Origin: WHSW01 sp963749365 | GTDB lineage: Bacteria > Actinomycetota > Thermoleophilia > Solirubrobacterales > 70-9 | NCBI GenBank assembly: GCA_963749365.1 | Contig: CAVVME010000003.1 | Coordinates: 930,001-994,000, forward strand | Direction: 5' to 3' | Length of the DNA: 64,000 nt | Notes under the pieces: generated by a model | Databases searched by the model: none | The model's input: the letters and a program-made list of their open reading frames with translations, nothing else | Told to the model about the DNA's origin: nothing | Translations under genes and position numbers: made by a program | Shown here: positions 35,257-44,452 of the stretch, piece by piece | Layout: each line of letters begins with the position of its first letter | Position numbering within the stretch: position 1 is the first letter of the stretch

Positions 35257-37257
35257 ATGAGCGAGCACCGGCTGCCTGAGCCCGATCGGCCGTGGGTGAT
35301 GCGCACCTACGCCGGGCACTCCGACGCCCGGCGCTCGAACGAGCTCTACCGACGCAACCTCGCCAAGGGCCAGACCGGGCTCTCGGTCGCCTTCGATCTG
35401 CCGACGCAAACCGGCTATGACCCCGACCACGAGCTCGCCCGCGGCGAGGTCGGCAAGGTCGGCGTCTCGATCGCCCACAAGGGGGACATGCACGCGCTGC
35501 TCGACGGGATCCCGCTCGGCGAGATGAACACCTCGATGACGATCAACGCGACCGCGGCCTGGCTGCTCGCCCTCTACGCCACCGTCGCCGACGAGAACGG
35601 GGTCGAGCGCGCGGCGCTCACCGGGACGACCCAGAACGACATCATCAAGGAGTACCTGTCCCGTGGCACCTATGCGTTCCCGCCCCGGGCCTCGATGCGG
35701 CTGATCGCCGACACCGTGGCGTTCGCGGTCAACGAGATCCCGAGCTGGAACCCGACCAACGTCTGCAGCTATCACCTCCAGGAGGCGGGCGCGACCCCGG
35801 TCCAGGAGATCGCCTACGCGATGTCGACCGCGATCGCGGTGCTCGACGAGGTCAAGGCGCGCGGTCAGGTCGCCGATCAGGACTTTCCCCGTGTCTTCGG
35901 CCGGATCTCGTTCTTCGTCAACGCCGGGGTCCGGTTCATCGAGGAGCACGCGAAGCTGCGCGCGATGGCCGCGCTCTGGGAGGAGATCGGACGCGAGCGA
36001 TACCGGGTCGACGAGCCGAGGTACCTGCGCCTGCGCTACGGCGTCCAGGTCAACTCGCTCGGACTGACCGAGGCCCAGCCGGAGAACAACGTGCAGCGGA
36101 TCGTGCTCGAGGCGCTCGCGGTGACCCTCGGTCGCAACGCGCGCGCCCGGGCGATCCAGCTCCCGGCCTGGAACGAGGCGCTCGGCCTACCCCGGCCCTG
36201 GGACCAGCAGTGGAGCCTGCGGATCCAGCAGGTGCTCGCCTTCGAGACCGACCTGCTCGAGTACCCGGACGTCTTCGAGGGCTCCGCGGTGATGGACGGC
36301 CTGGTCGCCGAGCTGGCCGAGGGCGCCCGGGCGGAGATGGAGGTGGTCGCCGAGCAGGGCGGCGCGGTGGAGGCGGTGGCCTACATGAAGGCGCGCCTGG
36401 TCGAGTCCCACAGCCGGCGGATCGCCAGGATCGAGCGCGAGCAGATCCGCGTCGTCGGCCAGAACTGCTTCACCGAGACCGAGGACTCACCACTGACCGC
36501 CGGCGCCGACGGCGGCATCCTCACCCCCGACCCGGAGGTCGAGCGCGAATGCCGGGAGGCACTCGAGCGCTGGCGCGATCAGCGCGACGAGGGCGCGGTG
36601 GCGCGGGCGCTCGAACGCCTCGCAGATGCGGCCCGCGAGGAGTCGGCGAACATCATGCCGGCGACGATCGAGGCAGCGAAGGCGGGCGCGACGACCGGGG
36701 AGTGGGCCCACACCCTGCGCGAGGTGTTCGGCGACTACCGCGCTCCGACCGGCGTCGGCGCCGCCGCTGCTCCCGGCGACGAAGCGGAGCTCGTGGCGAT
36801 CCGGGCGCGGGTCGAAGAGCTCGCCGGCCGGATCGGCCGCCGTCCGCGGATGCTGGTCGGCAAGCCGGGGCTCGACGGCCACTCCAACGGCGCCGAGCAG
36901 ATCGCGGTCCGGGCGCGCGACGTCGGGATCGAGGTCATCTATCAGGGGATCCGGCTGACGCCGGAGCAGATCGTCTCCTCGGCGGTCGAGGAGGACGTCG
37001 ACGTCGTCGGCCTCTCGATCCTCTCCGGATCGCACCTCGAGCTGATCCCGGAGACGGTGCGACTGCTGCGCGAGCAGGGGGTCGATGCCCCGGTGGTGAT
37101 CGGCGGGATCATCCCGGCCGCCGACGCCGACCGGCTCCGCGACGCGGGGGTCGCCCGCGTCTACACGCCGAAGGACTTCGACGTCAACCGGATCATGGGC
37201 GAGATCGTCGACCTAGTCGCCCAGCGCAGCGGGGCCGGCTCGCCGGCCGCGATCTAG
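35257..37257 (+). CDS. ecm: ethylmalonyl-CoA mutase
   Basis: A 666-residue coenzyme-B12 mutase that rearranges (2R)-ethylmalonyl-CoA to (2S)-methylsuccinyl-CoA. The N-terminal TIM-barrel part shows MRTYAGHSDARRSNELYRRN, KGQTGLSVAFDLPTQTGYD and GEMNTSMTINATAAWLLALY; the C-terminal B12 domain has GKPGLDGHSNGAEQIAVRARD, with the DxHxxG cobalt ligand. The SNGAEQIA form is characteristic of Ecm; methylmalonyl-CoA mutase reads DGHDRGAKVIA at this place. Both domains are in one chain, as usual. It pairs with ccr 6 kb upstream. A directly repeated GGACAATT (35217-35224 and 35244-35251) lies in the promoter region before the ATG. Confidence 0.93.
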   Translation: MSEHRLPEPDRPWVMRTYAGHSDARRSNELYRRNLAKGQTGLSVAFDLPTQTGYDPDHELARGEVGKVGVSIAHKGDMHALLDGIPLGEMNTSMTINATAAWLLALYATVADENGVERAALTGTTQNDIIKEYLSRGTYAFPPRASMRLIADTVAFAVNEIPSWNPTNVCSYHLQEAGATPVQEIAYAMSTAIAVLDEVKARGQVADQDFPRVFGRISFFVNAGVRFIEEHAKLRAMAALWEEIGRERYRVDEPRYLRLRYGVQVNSLGLTEAQPENNVQRIVLEALAVTLGRNARARAIQLPAWNEALGLPRPWDQQWSLRIQQVLAFETDLLEYPDVFEGSAVMDGLVAELAEGARAEMEVVAEQGGAVEAVAYMKARLVESHSRRIARIEREQIRVVGQNCFTETEDSPLTAGADGGILTPDPEVERECREALERWRDQRDEGAVARALERLADAAREESANIMPATIEAAKAGATTGEWAHTLREVFGDYRAPTGVGAAAAPGDEAELVAIRARVEELAGRIGRRPRMLVGKPGLDGHSNGAEQIAVRARDVGIEVIYQGIRLTPEQIVSSAVEEDVDVVGLSILSGSHLELIPETVRLLREQGVDAPVVIGGIIPAADADRLRDAGVARVYTPKDFDVNRIMGEIVDLVAQRSGAGSPAAI

Positions 37258-37333
37258 ACGATCGGCGGGCGGGCGGGGCCGGCGGCCGCGGTCGTCCTGC
37301 CGGCCGGCAGCAGCGGCGCTACCCTCAGAGTCG

Positions 37334-37900
37334 ATGAGCGAGCTCAACGGTGACCGCAGCGCCTGGCTGCGCTGCTACCGCTGCTGGTCGACGCGTCTGG
37401 AGGCACAGGTCCACTACGACGCGATCATCCGTGTCGACCCCGAGTCCGGCGAGACCGCTGAGCGGGTCGAGGAGATCCAGGAGGCCGTCGTGCAGTGCCT
37501 CGACTGCATGCACGACCAGCCTCATCTTGCGATCGAGGAGAACCTCGTCGTCCCGATCGAGGACCGCTGGGAGCGGATGGTCGCCGGGACCCCCTGGGTC
37601 GCGTCGTGCACCGTGACCGTGGATCAGGACCAGGCCGAGACCTGCTCCGGCCCGGAGGCGGCCGACGCGCTCACCTATGCTGCCTTCGGCGACCCGGGAA
37701 CGCGCGAGTTCTTCACCCACGTGCGCTTCCACAAGCACGACGAGGAGCGGATCATCGTCCACCTGCTGGTCGAGCTCTACGCCCGCTCCGCCGAGGAGGC
37801 CACCGAGGTGCTCGAGGAGGCCTCGCGCGGGGTGCTCGAGCTGACCTCGCTGGCCGAGGAATCACGCCCGCCGGCGCACGCGGTCGAGCCCCCACACTGA
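37334..37900 (+). CDS. hypothetical protein with two CxxC pairs
   Basis: A 188-residue protein of unknown function, 76 nt after ecm and in the same direction. Two Cys pairs, CYRC (14-17) and CLDC (55-58), could bind one zinc ion. The rest is acidic with an alpha/beta look: VHYDAIIRVDPESGETAER, WVASCTVTVDQDQAET, REFFTHVRFHKHDEERIIVHLLVELYARSAEEATEVLEE. The C-terminal half resembles small-molecule or nucleotide-binding modules only loosely. Codon use is normal, so it is likely a true gene. It may assist the mutase, but there is no direct evidence. Confidence 0.6.
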   Translation: MSELNGDRSAWLRCYRCWSTRLEAQVHYDAIIRVDPESGETAERVEEIQEAVVQCLDCMHDQPHLAIEENLVVPIEDRWERMVAGTPWVASCTVTVDQDQAETCSGPEAADALTYAAFGDPGTREFFTHVRFHKHDEERIIVHLLVELYARSAEEATEVLEEASRGVLELTSLAEESRPPAHAVEPPH

Positions 37901-37976
37901 GGCGCTCGAGTAGTCCCGGTCGCGGTCCGTGCGTGGCTGGCGCCGGCCGCGGCAGATTTCCGGTAGAAATACCCGT

Positions 37977-38038
37977 GCGCCGGGTAGGCGCGGGGTGTAT
38001 CGGAATTCAGGCGCCGGGTAGGCGCGGGGTGTATCGGA
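37977..38038. repeat. tandem 28-bp direct repeat, 34-bp period
   Basis: Two perfect 28-bp copies at 37977-38004 and 38011-38038, separated by ATTCAG. Each begins GCGCCGGGTAGGCGC, itself partly self-complementary (GCGCC..GGCGC), and ends GTGTATCGGA. They occupy the 70 nt before the glycoside-hydrolase start. Probably a promoter or operator duplication; two copies only, so not a CRISPR. Confidence 0.7.
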
Positions 38039-38054
38039 GTCGGCGGAGGTGCGG

Positions 38055-39140
38055 ATGCGTGGGATGCGGATTCCCGGGCGTGGGCCCGGCGGAAGCCTTT
38101 TCGTAGGGACGATCGTCGCCGCGATCGTCGCCGCGCTCGCGCTCACCGGCGTCGCCGCCGGGGAGCGGTCGGGCAAGCAGGATGGCGAGAGCGAGGCCGA
38201 GACGCCGCTGCGGATCGCGATGGCCGCGAACTGGCGGGAGCGAGGCCCGGCGGAGTTCGGGTTCAGCGACAGCGGCGGGGGTTTTCTGAGAGCCGCCGGC
38301 GGCGCTGCTGACGCCGGATCGAGCGTTGCCCGGCTGGCGGTCAGCATGACCAACATCTTGCAATCCGACGGCCCTGGGTGGACCAACCTCGACCAGGTCG
38401 TCGAGGTGCTGCGCGCCAACGACATCACGCCGCTGTTGATGGTCTCCGACGTGCCGCCATTGTGGAACCCGGCGGCCCACGACGGCCACAACTTCTACAT
38501 CCGCCCGCCACTGCACGAGTGGGACGACGAGTTCGCGGCCTTCTACGGGGCGCTCGCGAGGCGCTACCCCGATGCCGTGTTCCAGGTCTGGAGCGAGCCC
38601 AACCTCGAGTTCTACGGCAAGATCCCGCCGGACCGCTACGTCGAGCTGGCGGAGCTCGCGGCCGCCGCCGTACACGAGGTGAACCCGACCCAGACCGTGA
38701 TCGGCGCCGCCCCCTCGCCGGGCGACGATGCCTGGCGCCAGTACCTGCGCGCGGTCTACAGCGTGCTCGACCCGAGCATCGAGGTCGGCGTCAACCTCTA
38801 CCCGCGCAAGGGCCGCAGCGTCGAACGCGCGATGCGGCGCCTGAGCAAGGACTTCCGCCGGGTGAAGAGGATCGCCGACGGGCGCCCGATCTGGGTCACC
38901 GAGACCGGGCTGGCGTCGGTCCAGTTCGGCGTCAAGCGCCAGGCGAAGGGCTCGGCGCAGATCTACAAGATCCTCTCCGGCGGAAACGCGAAGGCGATCA
39001 TCTTCCACCGCCTGATCGCTCCCGACGCAGGGATCAACGAGTGGGAGGACTCGCTCGGCGCGATGACCGTCGATGCGCAGCCGACGCCGATGTACAAGAA
39101 GCTGCGGGCGCTGCGCCTGCGCCACCTGCGGATCCGCTAG
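38055..39140 (+). CDS. exported clan GH-A-like glycoside hydrolase
   Basis: About 361 residues from the ATG at 38055 (GTG 38049 and ATG 38064 are also possible). A signal segment (FVGTIVAAIVAALALTGVAAG, about 18-38) is followed by a TIM barrel. The acid/base Glu fits FQVWSEPNLEFYG (WxEPN) and the nucleophile Glu fits PIWVTETGLAS, the strand 4 and strand 7 positions of clan GH-A; ARLAVSMTNI and VGVNLYPRKGRS are further strands. Substrate not predictable; beta-linked polysaccharide is likely. The 28-bp repeats lie directly upstream. The 3' end converges on the MaoC gene with a 4-nt overlap. Confidence 0.8.
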   Translation: MRGMRIPGRGPGGSLFVGTIVAAIVAALALTGVAAGERSGKQDGESEAETPLRIAMAANWRERGPAEFGFSDSGGGFLRAAGGAADAGSSVARLAVSMTNILQSDGPGWTNLDQVVEVLRANDITPLLMVSDVPPLWNPAAHDGHNFYIRPPLHEWDDEFAAFYGALARRYPDAVFQVWSEPNLEFYGKIPPDRYVELAELAAAAVHEVNPTQTVIGAAPSPGDDAWRQYLRAVYSVLDPSIEVGVNLYPRKGRSVERAMRRLSKDFRRVKRIADGRPIWVTETGLASVQFGVKRQAKGSAQIYKILSGGNAKAIIFHRLIAPDAGINEWEDSLGAMTVDAQPTPMYKKLRALRLRHLRIR

Positions 39141-39667
39141 CTGTTCTGGCCCTGATCGCGGTCGCGTCGCGGAACCAGCACCGCACGCTTGAACTCGGCG
39201 ACGAGCGTGCCGTCCTGCTTGAACGCTCGGGTGTGGACCCGGACCACGCCGCGGTCGGGCTTCGAGGTAGAGGGGCGCACGTCGAGCACCTCGGACTCGC
39301 AGAACAGCGTGTCGCCGTGAAAGACCGGGTTCGGGTGCGAGAGCTCCTCGGTCGCGAGGTTGGCGATCGCCTTCCCGGAGACGTCGGAGACCGACATCCC
39401 GAGCGCGAGCGAGTAGACGAGCGGGCCGACGACCACGTTGCGGCCCTGCTGCGATTCGGCCGCGTAGACGTCGTTTAGATGCAGCGGATGGTGGTTCATC
39501 GTGATCAGGCAGAAGAGGTGGTCGTCGGACTCGGTCACGGTCTTCGCGGGCCAGTGCTCATAGACGGCCCCGACCTCGAACTCCTCCAGGTAGCGCCCGT
39601 AGGCGTGGGCGCCGGAGGCCTCGCGCTCGGCCTGGTCGGTGGAAAGCTGATGTCCTTCGTCGCTCAT
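39137..39667 (-). CDS. MaoC-family hydratase, candidate mesaconyl-CoA hydratase
   Basis: A 176-residue hot-dog hydratase. The MaoC/R-hydratase motif appears as DDHLFCLITMNHHPLHLND (catalytic Asp/His region; about 61-79), followed by VVGPLVYSLALGMSVSD, ATEELSHPNPVFHGDTLFCES. It should hydrate mesaconyl-C1-CoA to beta-methylmalyl-CoA in the ethylmalonyl-CoA pathway: Streptomyces pathway operons, as I recall them, hold a MaoC gene of this size next to ccr, ecm and mcl. Here it is alone. Start ATG at 39667 is preferred over the longer frame, which would enter the epimerase promoter. Other enoyl-CoA hydratase roles remain possible. Confidence 0.75.
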   Translation of the reverse strand: MSDEGHQLSTDQAEREASGAHAYGRYLEEFEVGAVYEHWPAKTVTESDDHLFCLITMNHHPLHLNDVYAAESQQGRNVVVGPLVYSLALGMSVSDVSGKAIANLATEELSHPNPVFHGDTLFCESEVLDVRPSTSKPDRGVVRVHTRAFKQDGTLVAEFKRAVLVPRRDRDQGQNS

Positions 39668-39773
39668 CGGTCCTGCATCTCCTTGGATCGGTGTGACCCT
39701 CCTCCCCGCTCGGCGCGGGATCGTAGCCGTCACGGCTCGCGGGAGCGAGGACGTGTCTAAGCTTCCGCCCCCG

Positions 39774-40721
39774 ATGAGGATCCTGGTCACCGGCAGCGAG
39801 GGCACATTGGGCAGGCCGCTGGTCGCGCAACTGCGCGCCAACGGGCACGAGATCCGTGGCGTCGACACCGACCACACCTCGACCCTGACCACGACCCGCG
39901 CCGACGTCCGAGAGCACCGCCAGATGCAGCGGGTCTTCGACGAGTTCGAGCCCGATCTCGTCTATCACCTCGCGGCGGAGTTCGGCCGGATCAACGGCAA
40001 CGAGTGGTACGAGCAGAACTGGACCACGAACATGCTCGGGACCAGGAACGTGATCGACCTCTGCATGGAGCGCAGCACCAAGCTCGTGTTCGCGTCCTCG
40101 AGCGAGATCTATGGCGAGCTCGACCACGATCCGCTGGTCGAGGACCACGACCAGCTCCCGCTGCGCCCGGCGAACGACTACGCGATCAGCAAGTGGGCGA
40201 ACGAGCTGCAGATCGTCAACTCCGAGAAGGACGGGCTGGAGTGCGTGCGCTGTCGGTTCTTCAACGCCTACGGACCCGGCGAGACCTACCACCCGTATCG
40301 CAGCGTGGTGGCGCTGTTCTGCAGCCACGCGCTGATCGGCCTGCCGTGGACCGTCTACGACGGCTACTCGCGGGTGTTCATGTACGTCGACGACTTCATC
40401 CCGACGCTGGCCCGCGTCGCCGACCGGTTCACCGCCGGCGAGATCTACAACATCGGCGGCACCGACTTCCGATCCGTGCGCGAGCTCAGCGACCTGGTGC
40501 TCGAGCACACCGGCGCCGATCCGGGCCTGGTCACCTACATGCCCGAGGACCTTCACAACGTGAAGAGCAAGCGCCCGGACATCAGCAAGGCGGCCGCCGA
40601 CCTCGACCACGATCCGTCGACCCTGCTGGAGGACGGCGTGCCGCGCTACATCGACTGGCTGCGGGCCCAGGGCATGGGGGTCGGCAATCCCGCCGAGCAA
40701 GCCGACCAGATCAGGGGCTGA
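39774..40721 (+). CDS. NAD-dependent nucleotide-sugar epimerase/dehydratase
   Basis: A 315-residue extended SDR. RILVTGSEGTLGRPLVAQL gives the NAD loop, YHLAAEFGRINGNEWYEQN the substrate side, FASSSEIYGE and NDYAISKWANELQ the catalytic Ser/Thr-Tyr-Lys set, FNAYGPGETYHPYRS the sugar-nucleotide region. This matches GalE/RfbB-type enzymes acting on UDP- or dTDP-sugars. It is 13 nt before the acyltransferase-glycosyltransferase fusion, so the pair likely makes or decorates a surface glycan. ATG at 39774 starts directly at the first strand. Confidence 0.88.
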   Translation: MRILVTGSEGTLGRPLVAQLRANGHEIRGVDTDHTSTLTTTRADVREHRQMQRVFDEFEPDLVYHLAAEFGRINGNEWYEQNWTTNMLGTRNVIDLCMERSTKLVFASSSEIYGELDHDPLVEDHDQLPLRPANDYAISKWANELQIVNSEKDGLECVRCRFFNAYGPGETYHPYRSVVALFCSHALIGLPWTVYDGYSRVFMYVDDFIPTLARVADRFTAGEIYNIGGTDFRSVRELSDLVLEHTGADPGLVTYMPEDLHNVKSKRPDISKAAADLDHDPSTLLEDGVPRYIDWLRAQGMGVGNPAEQADQIRG

Positions 40722-40734
40722 GCCGCCCGGCCCG

Positions 40735-43377
40735 GTGGCCGCGGATGACCGCGGCACGGTCGCCGCGGAGGACCCCGGCAAGTCCTGGCGCGCGGCGAGC
40801 GGGATCCCGGTCGTCGCGGCGTTCGACGGCTTCCGGGCCCTGGCGATCGGCGGCGTGGTCCTCTTTCACATCCTCCAGGTCTGCGGCGCGCTGACCGCGG
40901 ACAGCGACTCGGCGCTCGGGGTCGCCCTCTGGGGCATCCTCCCCGGCGGCTCGCTGACGATGCTGTTCATCGTCAGCGGCTTCGTCATGTACCTGCCCGC
41001 CGCCGCGCGAGGCGGCGACCTCGGCTCGGTGAAGGTGTTCGCGATCCGCCGCGCCGCCCGGCTCGTGCCCGCGTACTACGTCAGCCTGATCGTCGCGCTG
41101 CTGTTGCTCGCGATCTTCGATCCGATTGCCGGGCCGGCCGGCTATCCGGGCGTCGGCGAGGTCGCGGCGCACTTCGGGCTTGTGCAGACGCCCGCTCTGC
41201 TGGTCGACGGCCAGGTGGTATCCGAGGGGGTCGCGAGCGGGGGCTTTCAGCTCGGGCTCGGCGTGATCCCGCCGGTCTGGACCCTCTCGGTCGAGGTCGG
41301 CTTCTATCTCGTGCTGCCCCTGGTCGCCGCGGCCTACTTCCGCCGCCCGTTCGTCGGGCTCGGGGTTGCCGCGGTGATCCTCGCCGCCTGGTATGCGATC
41401 GCGGTCAACATCGGCTCGATCGGCGACCTGCTCGGCATCGCGATCGACCCGACGACCGAGGCGCGCGTCGGCGCCTACTACGCGAGCCAACTTCCGACCT
41501 GGGCCCTCGCCCTGGCCGCCGGGATGACATGTGCGTGGCTCTACGTGAGGCTCCGCGAGCGGGTAGCCCCGGAGCGGCTCGCTCGTCAGGCGCTGTGGGC
41601 CTTGCTGGCCCTGATCCCGGTCCTGGTCGTCGTCTTCTACGCATCCGGGCGCGAAGCGGTGACCGATGTGAACCCGTTCGCCGGGCTCTTCGCCCGCCAG
41701 CCGCTCGTCCTCTCGATCGTCTACCCGCTCGCGATGGCGGCGGCGATGATCGCCTTCGCGCTTGCGCCGAGCCGGCTCCAGCGCCCGCTGACCAATGCCC
41801 CGGTGCGCGCGGTGGCCGACATCAGCTACGGGGTCTACCTGATCCACTTCGCCGTGATCTGGTTCGTGGTCAGCGAGCTCTCGCTGCCGACGGGGTCCGC
41901 CGGCGCGGCGGTCGTCTGGGCGGCGATCGTCTACCCGGTCTCGCTTGCCTACGCCTACGCCTCCGCACGGCTGCTGGAGCGACCCGTGCGCCGCTGGGCG
42001 CACAAGTTCCGCGACCGCGATCGGGCCAAGAGCCGGACGCACGACGCAGCTCCGCCCGGGCGCCGCCGCGACGCCGACGCCGTGCCGGTCACGGTCGTGA
42101 TCCCGACCCACAACCGGGCCGAGTGGCTCGGGGGTGCGATCGACAGCCTGCTCGAACAGGACTACCCCGACCTCGAGGTGCTCGTTGTCGACGACGGCTC
42201 GACCGACGGCACGCCGGAGCTGCTGGCCGGTTACGCGCGCCGACATGCCGAGCGGCGGTTTCGGTTCGTGCGCCAGGACAACGCGGGCCAGGCGCGGGCG
42301 ATCAACCACGGCAACGAGCTCGCCCGGGGCGAGATCCTCGGCTATCTCTCCGACGACGACGTGGTCGCGCCCGGGCTCGTCTCGAGGCTGGCCTCCGAGC
42401 TGGTCGACGACCCGGACGCCGCGGTCGCCTACCCCGCCTACCACGTGATCAACGAGAGCGGTGCGATCGAGGACACCGTGCTGCCGATCGCCTACTCGCC
42501 GCTCGAGGCGCTGCGCCTGCACGACACCGTGATCGGCCCCGGCGGCCTGGCGAGACGGTGGGCGGTGGAGTCGGCGGGCGGCTGGGACCCGGCCCTGCGC
42601 TGGATGGGTGACCTGGTCCTCTGGCTCGGGATCGGGGCCGGCGGCCGCGCGATCCGGGTCGCCGAACCGCTGGCGTCCTGGCGGCACCACTCAGGCTCGG
42701 TCACCCTGCGGCTGAGCCTCGAGCACGCGCGCGAGCACCTGACGGTCGCCCGCCTCGGCATGGACCTCGCCGGCATGCCGGCCCTCTCGGGCGCGGACCG
42801 GGCGGAGGCGCTGCGAAACGCCTGCCTGACCGCGGCGCTGTTCGCCGGAGACGCCGGGAGCTGGCCCGGTGACCGCTACGTGATCTTCGATCTGCACCGC
42901 AAGCGGATCTCCGCCTGGTCGTCGGGGCAGTCGGACCTGAGCCGAATCGACGGGCCGGCCGCCGAACGCGCCGCCGAGCGCTACCGGGAGCTGGTGCTGG
43001 CGGAGATCGACCGAGCCGACCGGGGCGCAGTGGCGAGCGCTGCGGACCCCGAGCCGAGCGGCTACGAGGCCGCGATTCGAAAGCTGCGCGCGGTCGGCGC
43101 CATGCCCGAAGCCGACGGCCGTTTCGCCGAGGGTGTCGACGAACGCGCCCTGCGCGTCGGCCTGGTCGAGGCCGCGGTCGCCTGCGGAGCCGAGACCGAC
43201 CTGCGTCGAGGCCGCTACGCGATCCTCGATCGAGCCCGAATCCCGATCCCGGAAGCGACGCTCGACGAGCTCGTCGGCCTCGGCTTTCAGGCTTCCGCCG
43301 ATCAGCTCGCCGAGGCGATTCGACGGCGCTCCTCCGGGGCGACGGGGCTGCGCGCGGCTAGCTCACCGTCGCGCTGA
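40735..43377 (+). CDS. fusion: acyltransferase-3 membrane domain plus GT2 glycosyltransferase
   Basis: An 880-residue protein. Residues about 25-425 are an OafA/YrhL-type acyltransferase with roughly ten membrane helices (FDGFRALAIGGVVLFHIL with the conserved His, IRRAARLVPAYYVSL, WTLSVEVGFYLVLP, ISYGVYLIHFAVIW). Residues about 450-670 are a family-2 glycosyltransferase: TVVIPTHNRAEWLGGAIDSLL, LVVDDGSTDGTP, LSDDDVVAPG, AVAYPAYHVIN. The last 200 residues are helical and unassigned. It probably adds an acyl group and a sugar to a surface polymer, the two active sites facing opposite or adjacent membrane sides. GTG start at 40735, coupled closely to the epimerase gene. The 3' end overlaps the AlkX-like gene by 20 nt. 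Confidence 0.85.
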   Translation: MAADDRGTVAAEDPGKSWRAASGIPVVAAFDGFRALAIGGVVLFHILQVCGALTADSDSALGVALWGILPGGSLTMLFIVSGFVMYLPAAARGGDLGSVKVFAIRRAARLVPAYYVSLIVALLLLAIFDPIAGPAGYPGVGEVAAHFGLVQTPALLVDGQVVSEGVASGGFQLGLGVIPPVWTLSVEVGFYLVLPLVAAAYFRRPFVGLGVAAVILAAWYAIAVNIGSIGDLLGIAIDPTTEARVGAYYASQLPTWALALAAGMTCAWLYVRLRERVAPERLARQALWALLALIPVLVVVFYASGREAVTDVNPFAGLFARQPLVLSIVYPLAMAAAMIAFALAPSRLQRPLTNAPVRAVADISYGVYLIHFAVIWFVVSELSLPTGSAGAAVVWAAIVYPVSLAYAYASARLLERPVRRWAHKFRDRDRAKSRTHDAAPPGRRRDADAVPVTVVIPTHNRAEWLGGAIDSLLEQDYPDLEVLVVDDGSTDGTPELLAGYARRHAERRFRFVRQDNAGQARAINHGNELARGEILGYLSDDDVVAPGLVSRLASELVDDPDAAVAYPAYHVINESGAIEDTVLPIAYSPLEALRLHDTVIGPGGLARRWAVESAGGWDPALRWMGDLVLWLGIGAGGRAIRVAEPLASWRHHSGSVTLRLSLEHAREHLTVARLGMDLAGMPALSGADRAEALRNACLTAALFAGDAGSWPGDRYVIFDLHRKRISAWSSGQSDLSRIDGPAAERAAERYRELVLAEIDRADRGAVASAADPEPSGYEAAIRKLRAVGAMPEADGRFAEGVDERALRVGLVEAAVACGAETDLRRGRYAILDRARIPIPEATLDELVGLGFQASADQLAEAIRRRSSGATGLRAASSPSR

Positions 43378-44452
43378 GGCCCTCGAACCTGGCGATGTCC
43401 TCGACCTCGGCGGCGGCCGCCGCCTCGATCTCCGGCTCGAGCTCCTCGAAGGGCTCGAGCGCGACCGAGAGCCGCTTGCCGGTGCGCTTCGAGGACCAGG
43501 TGCCGACGAAGCGGCCGTCGAGGGTGATCGTCGGCCGCACGACGCCGCCGCCGGGAACGATCCGCCGCTCGCCGTCGGCGGCGACGGCGAACCGGCGGCT
43601 GACGTAGCCGAGGTTGTAGTTGTCGAAGGCGCCGAGCAGCCGGACGGTCGGGGCGGAGGCTCGGCGGCGGCCGCGCCGACGGGTGACGAGCAGCGTCTGC
43701 TCGCCGACCCGGACCTCGGCCAGCTCGCCGGCGATTCGCTCGAGCCCGAGCCGGCAGTCACGCAGCCCGAGTCCGGCCCAGCGGGCGAAATCCCGCTCGT
43801 CGGCCGGGCCGTAGGCACGGATGTAGCGGCGGGCGAGCTCGGCCAGGGACTCGTCGCGGGGCCTGCGGCGCGGCTCGCCGATCCAGTCGTTGGTGAACAC
43901 GAGGCATGTCTGGCCGCCACGGTCGGGGCCGAGGCAGAGCTCGCCGTCGAGAGTCGCCAGCAGCCAGAGGTGGACCTTGATCTCCTGCGCCGCGGCGAAG
44001 CCGGCCGCAGCCAGGCGCTCGGCGAGCTCGGGACGAGTAAGCGGACCGTGGGTGCGGACCTCGCGATGCAGAAGGGCCAGGGCGCGATCCTGTTGCGAGC
44101 GGTCGAGGCCGAAGTCGGCCAGTCGCTTGCGCGACCAGCGCACGATCGGGTCGGCGAACAACGGCAGCAGCCAGCCCGCGTCCTCGGTCGCGATCAGGTG
44201 CACCGTCTTGCGCATGATCCAGGCGCGGAGCAGGGACCGCTCCTCGGTCCGCGCCCGATCGACGTCGGCGGCGGTCAGCGTCCGGCTGCGGGCGCGAAAG
44301 GCGAGCCGTGCCGCCCGCGGCTCCTGCGCCTGCACAGGACCGACCTCGCGCACGACCTGGACCGGGTCCGTGAGGCCGGTCGGGCGACCGAGGAGCTGTG
44401 CCGTGCCGCGCAGCGCGGCGAGTCGCTCTGGATCGACCCGGCGCCGGCTCAA
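43358..44452 (-). CDS. AlkX/AlkZ-like DNA glycosylase (winged-helix, HTH_42)
   Basis: A 364-residue protein of the HTH_42 family, which includes AlkZ and AlkX glycosylases that unhook bulky or cross-linked DNA adducts. The catalytic Q-x-Q motif is seen in VGPVQAQEPRAARLAFRAR (about 38-56); RTEERSLLRAWIMRKTVHLI, HGPLTRPELAERL and LLGAFDNYNLGYVSRR follow in family order. The QAQ form is that of cross-link-acting members. It starts with TTG at 44452, overlapping the upstream gene's TGA, so it is translationally coupled to two small paralogous proteins. DNA repair is the likely role. Confidence 0.78.
   Translation of the reverse strand: MSRRRVDPERLAALRGTAQLLGRPTGLTDPVQVVREVGPVQAQEPRAARLAFRARSRTLTAADVDRARTEERSLLRAWIMRKTVHLIATEDAGWLLPLFADPIVRWSRKRLADFGLDRSQQDRALALLHREVRTHGPLTRPELAERLAAAGFAAAQEIKVHLWLLATLDGELCLGPDRGGQTCLVFTNDWIGEPRRRPRDESLAELARRYIRAYGPADERDFARWAGLGLRDCRLGLERIAGELAEVRVGEQTLLVTRRRGRRRASAPTVRLLGAFDNYNLGYVSRRFAVAADGERRIVPGGGVVRPTITLDGRFVGTWSSKRTGKRLSVALEPFEELEPEIEAAAAAEVEDIARFEGLSATVS

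Noticed and set aside
37977..38038. Two 28-bp repeats as a CRISPR
   Set aside because: Only two copies with a 6-bp spacer and no cas genes.
40711..42690. Long minus-strand open frame (659 codons) opposite the acyltransferase-glycosyltransferase
   Set aside because: A product of GC-rich third positions; no domain is visible and the plus strand has clear motifs. The same holds for 56972-59125 (minus) and 22360-25092 (plus).
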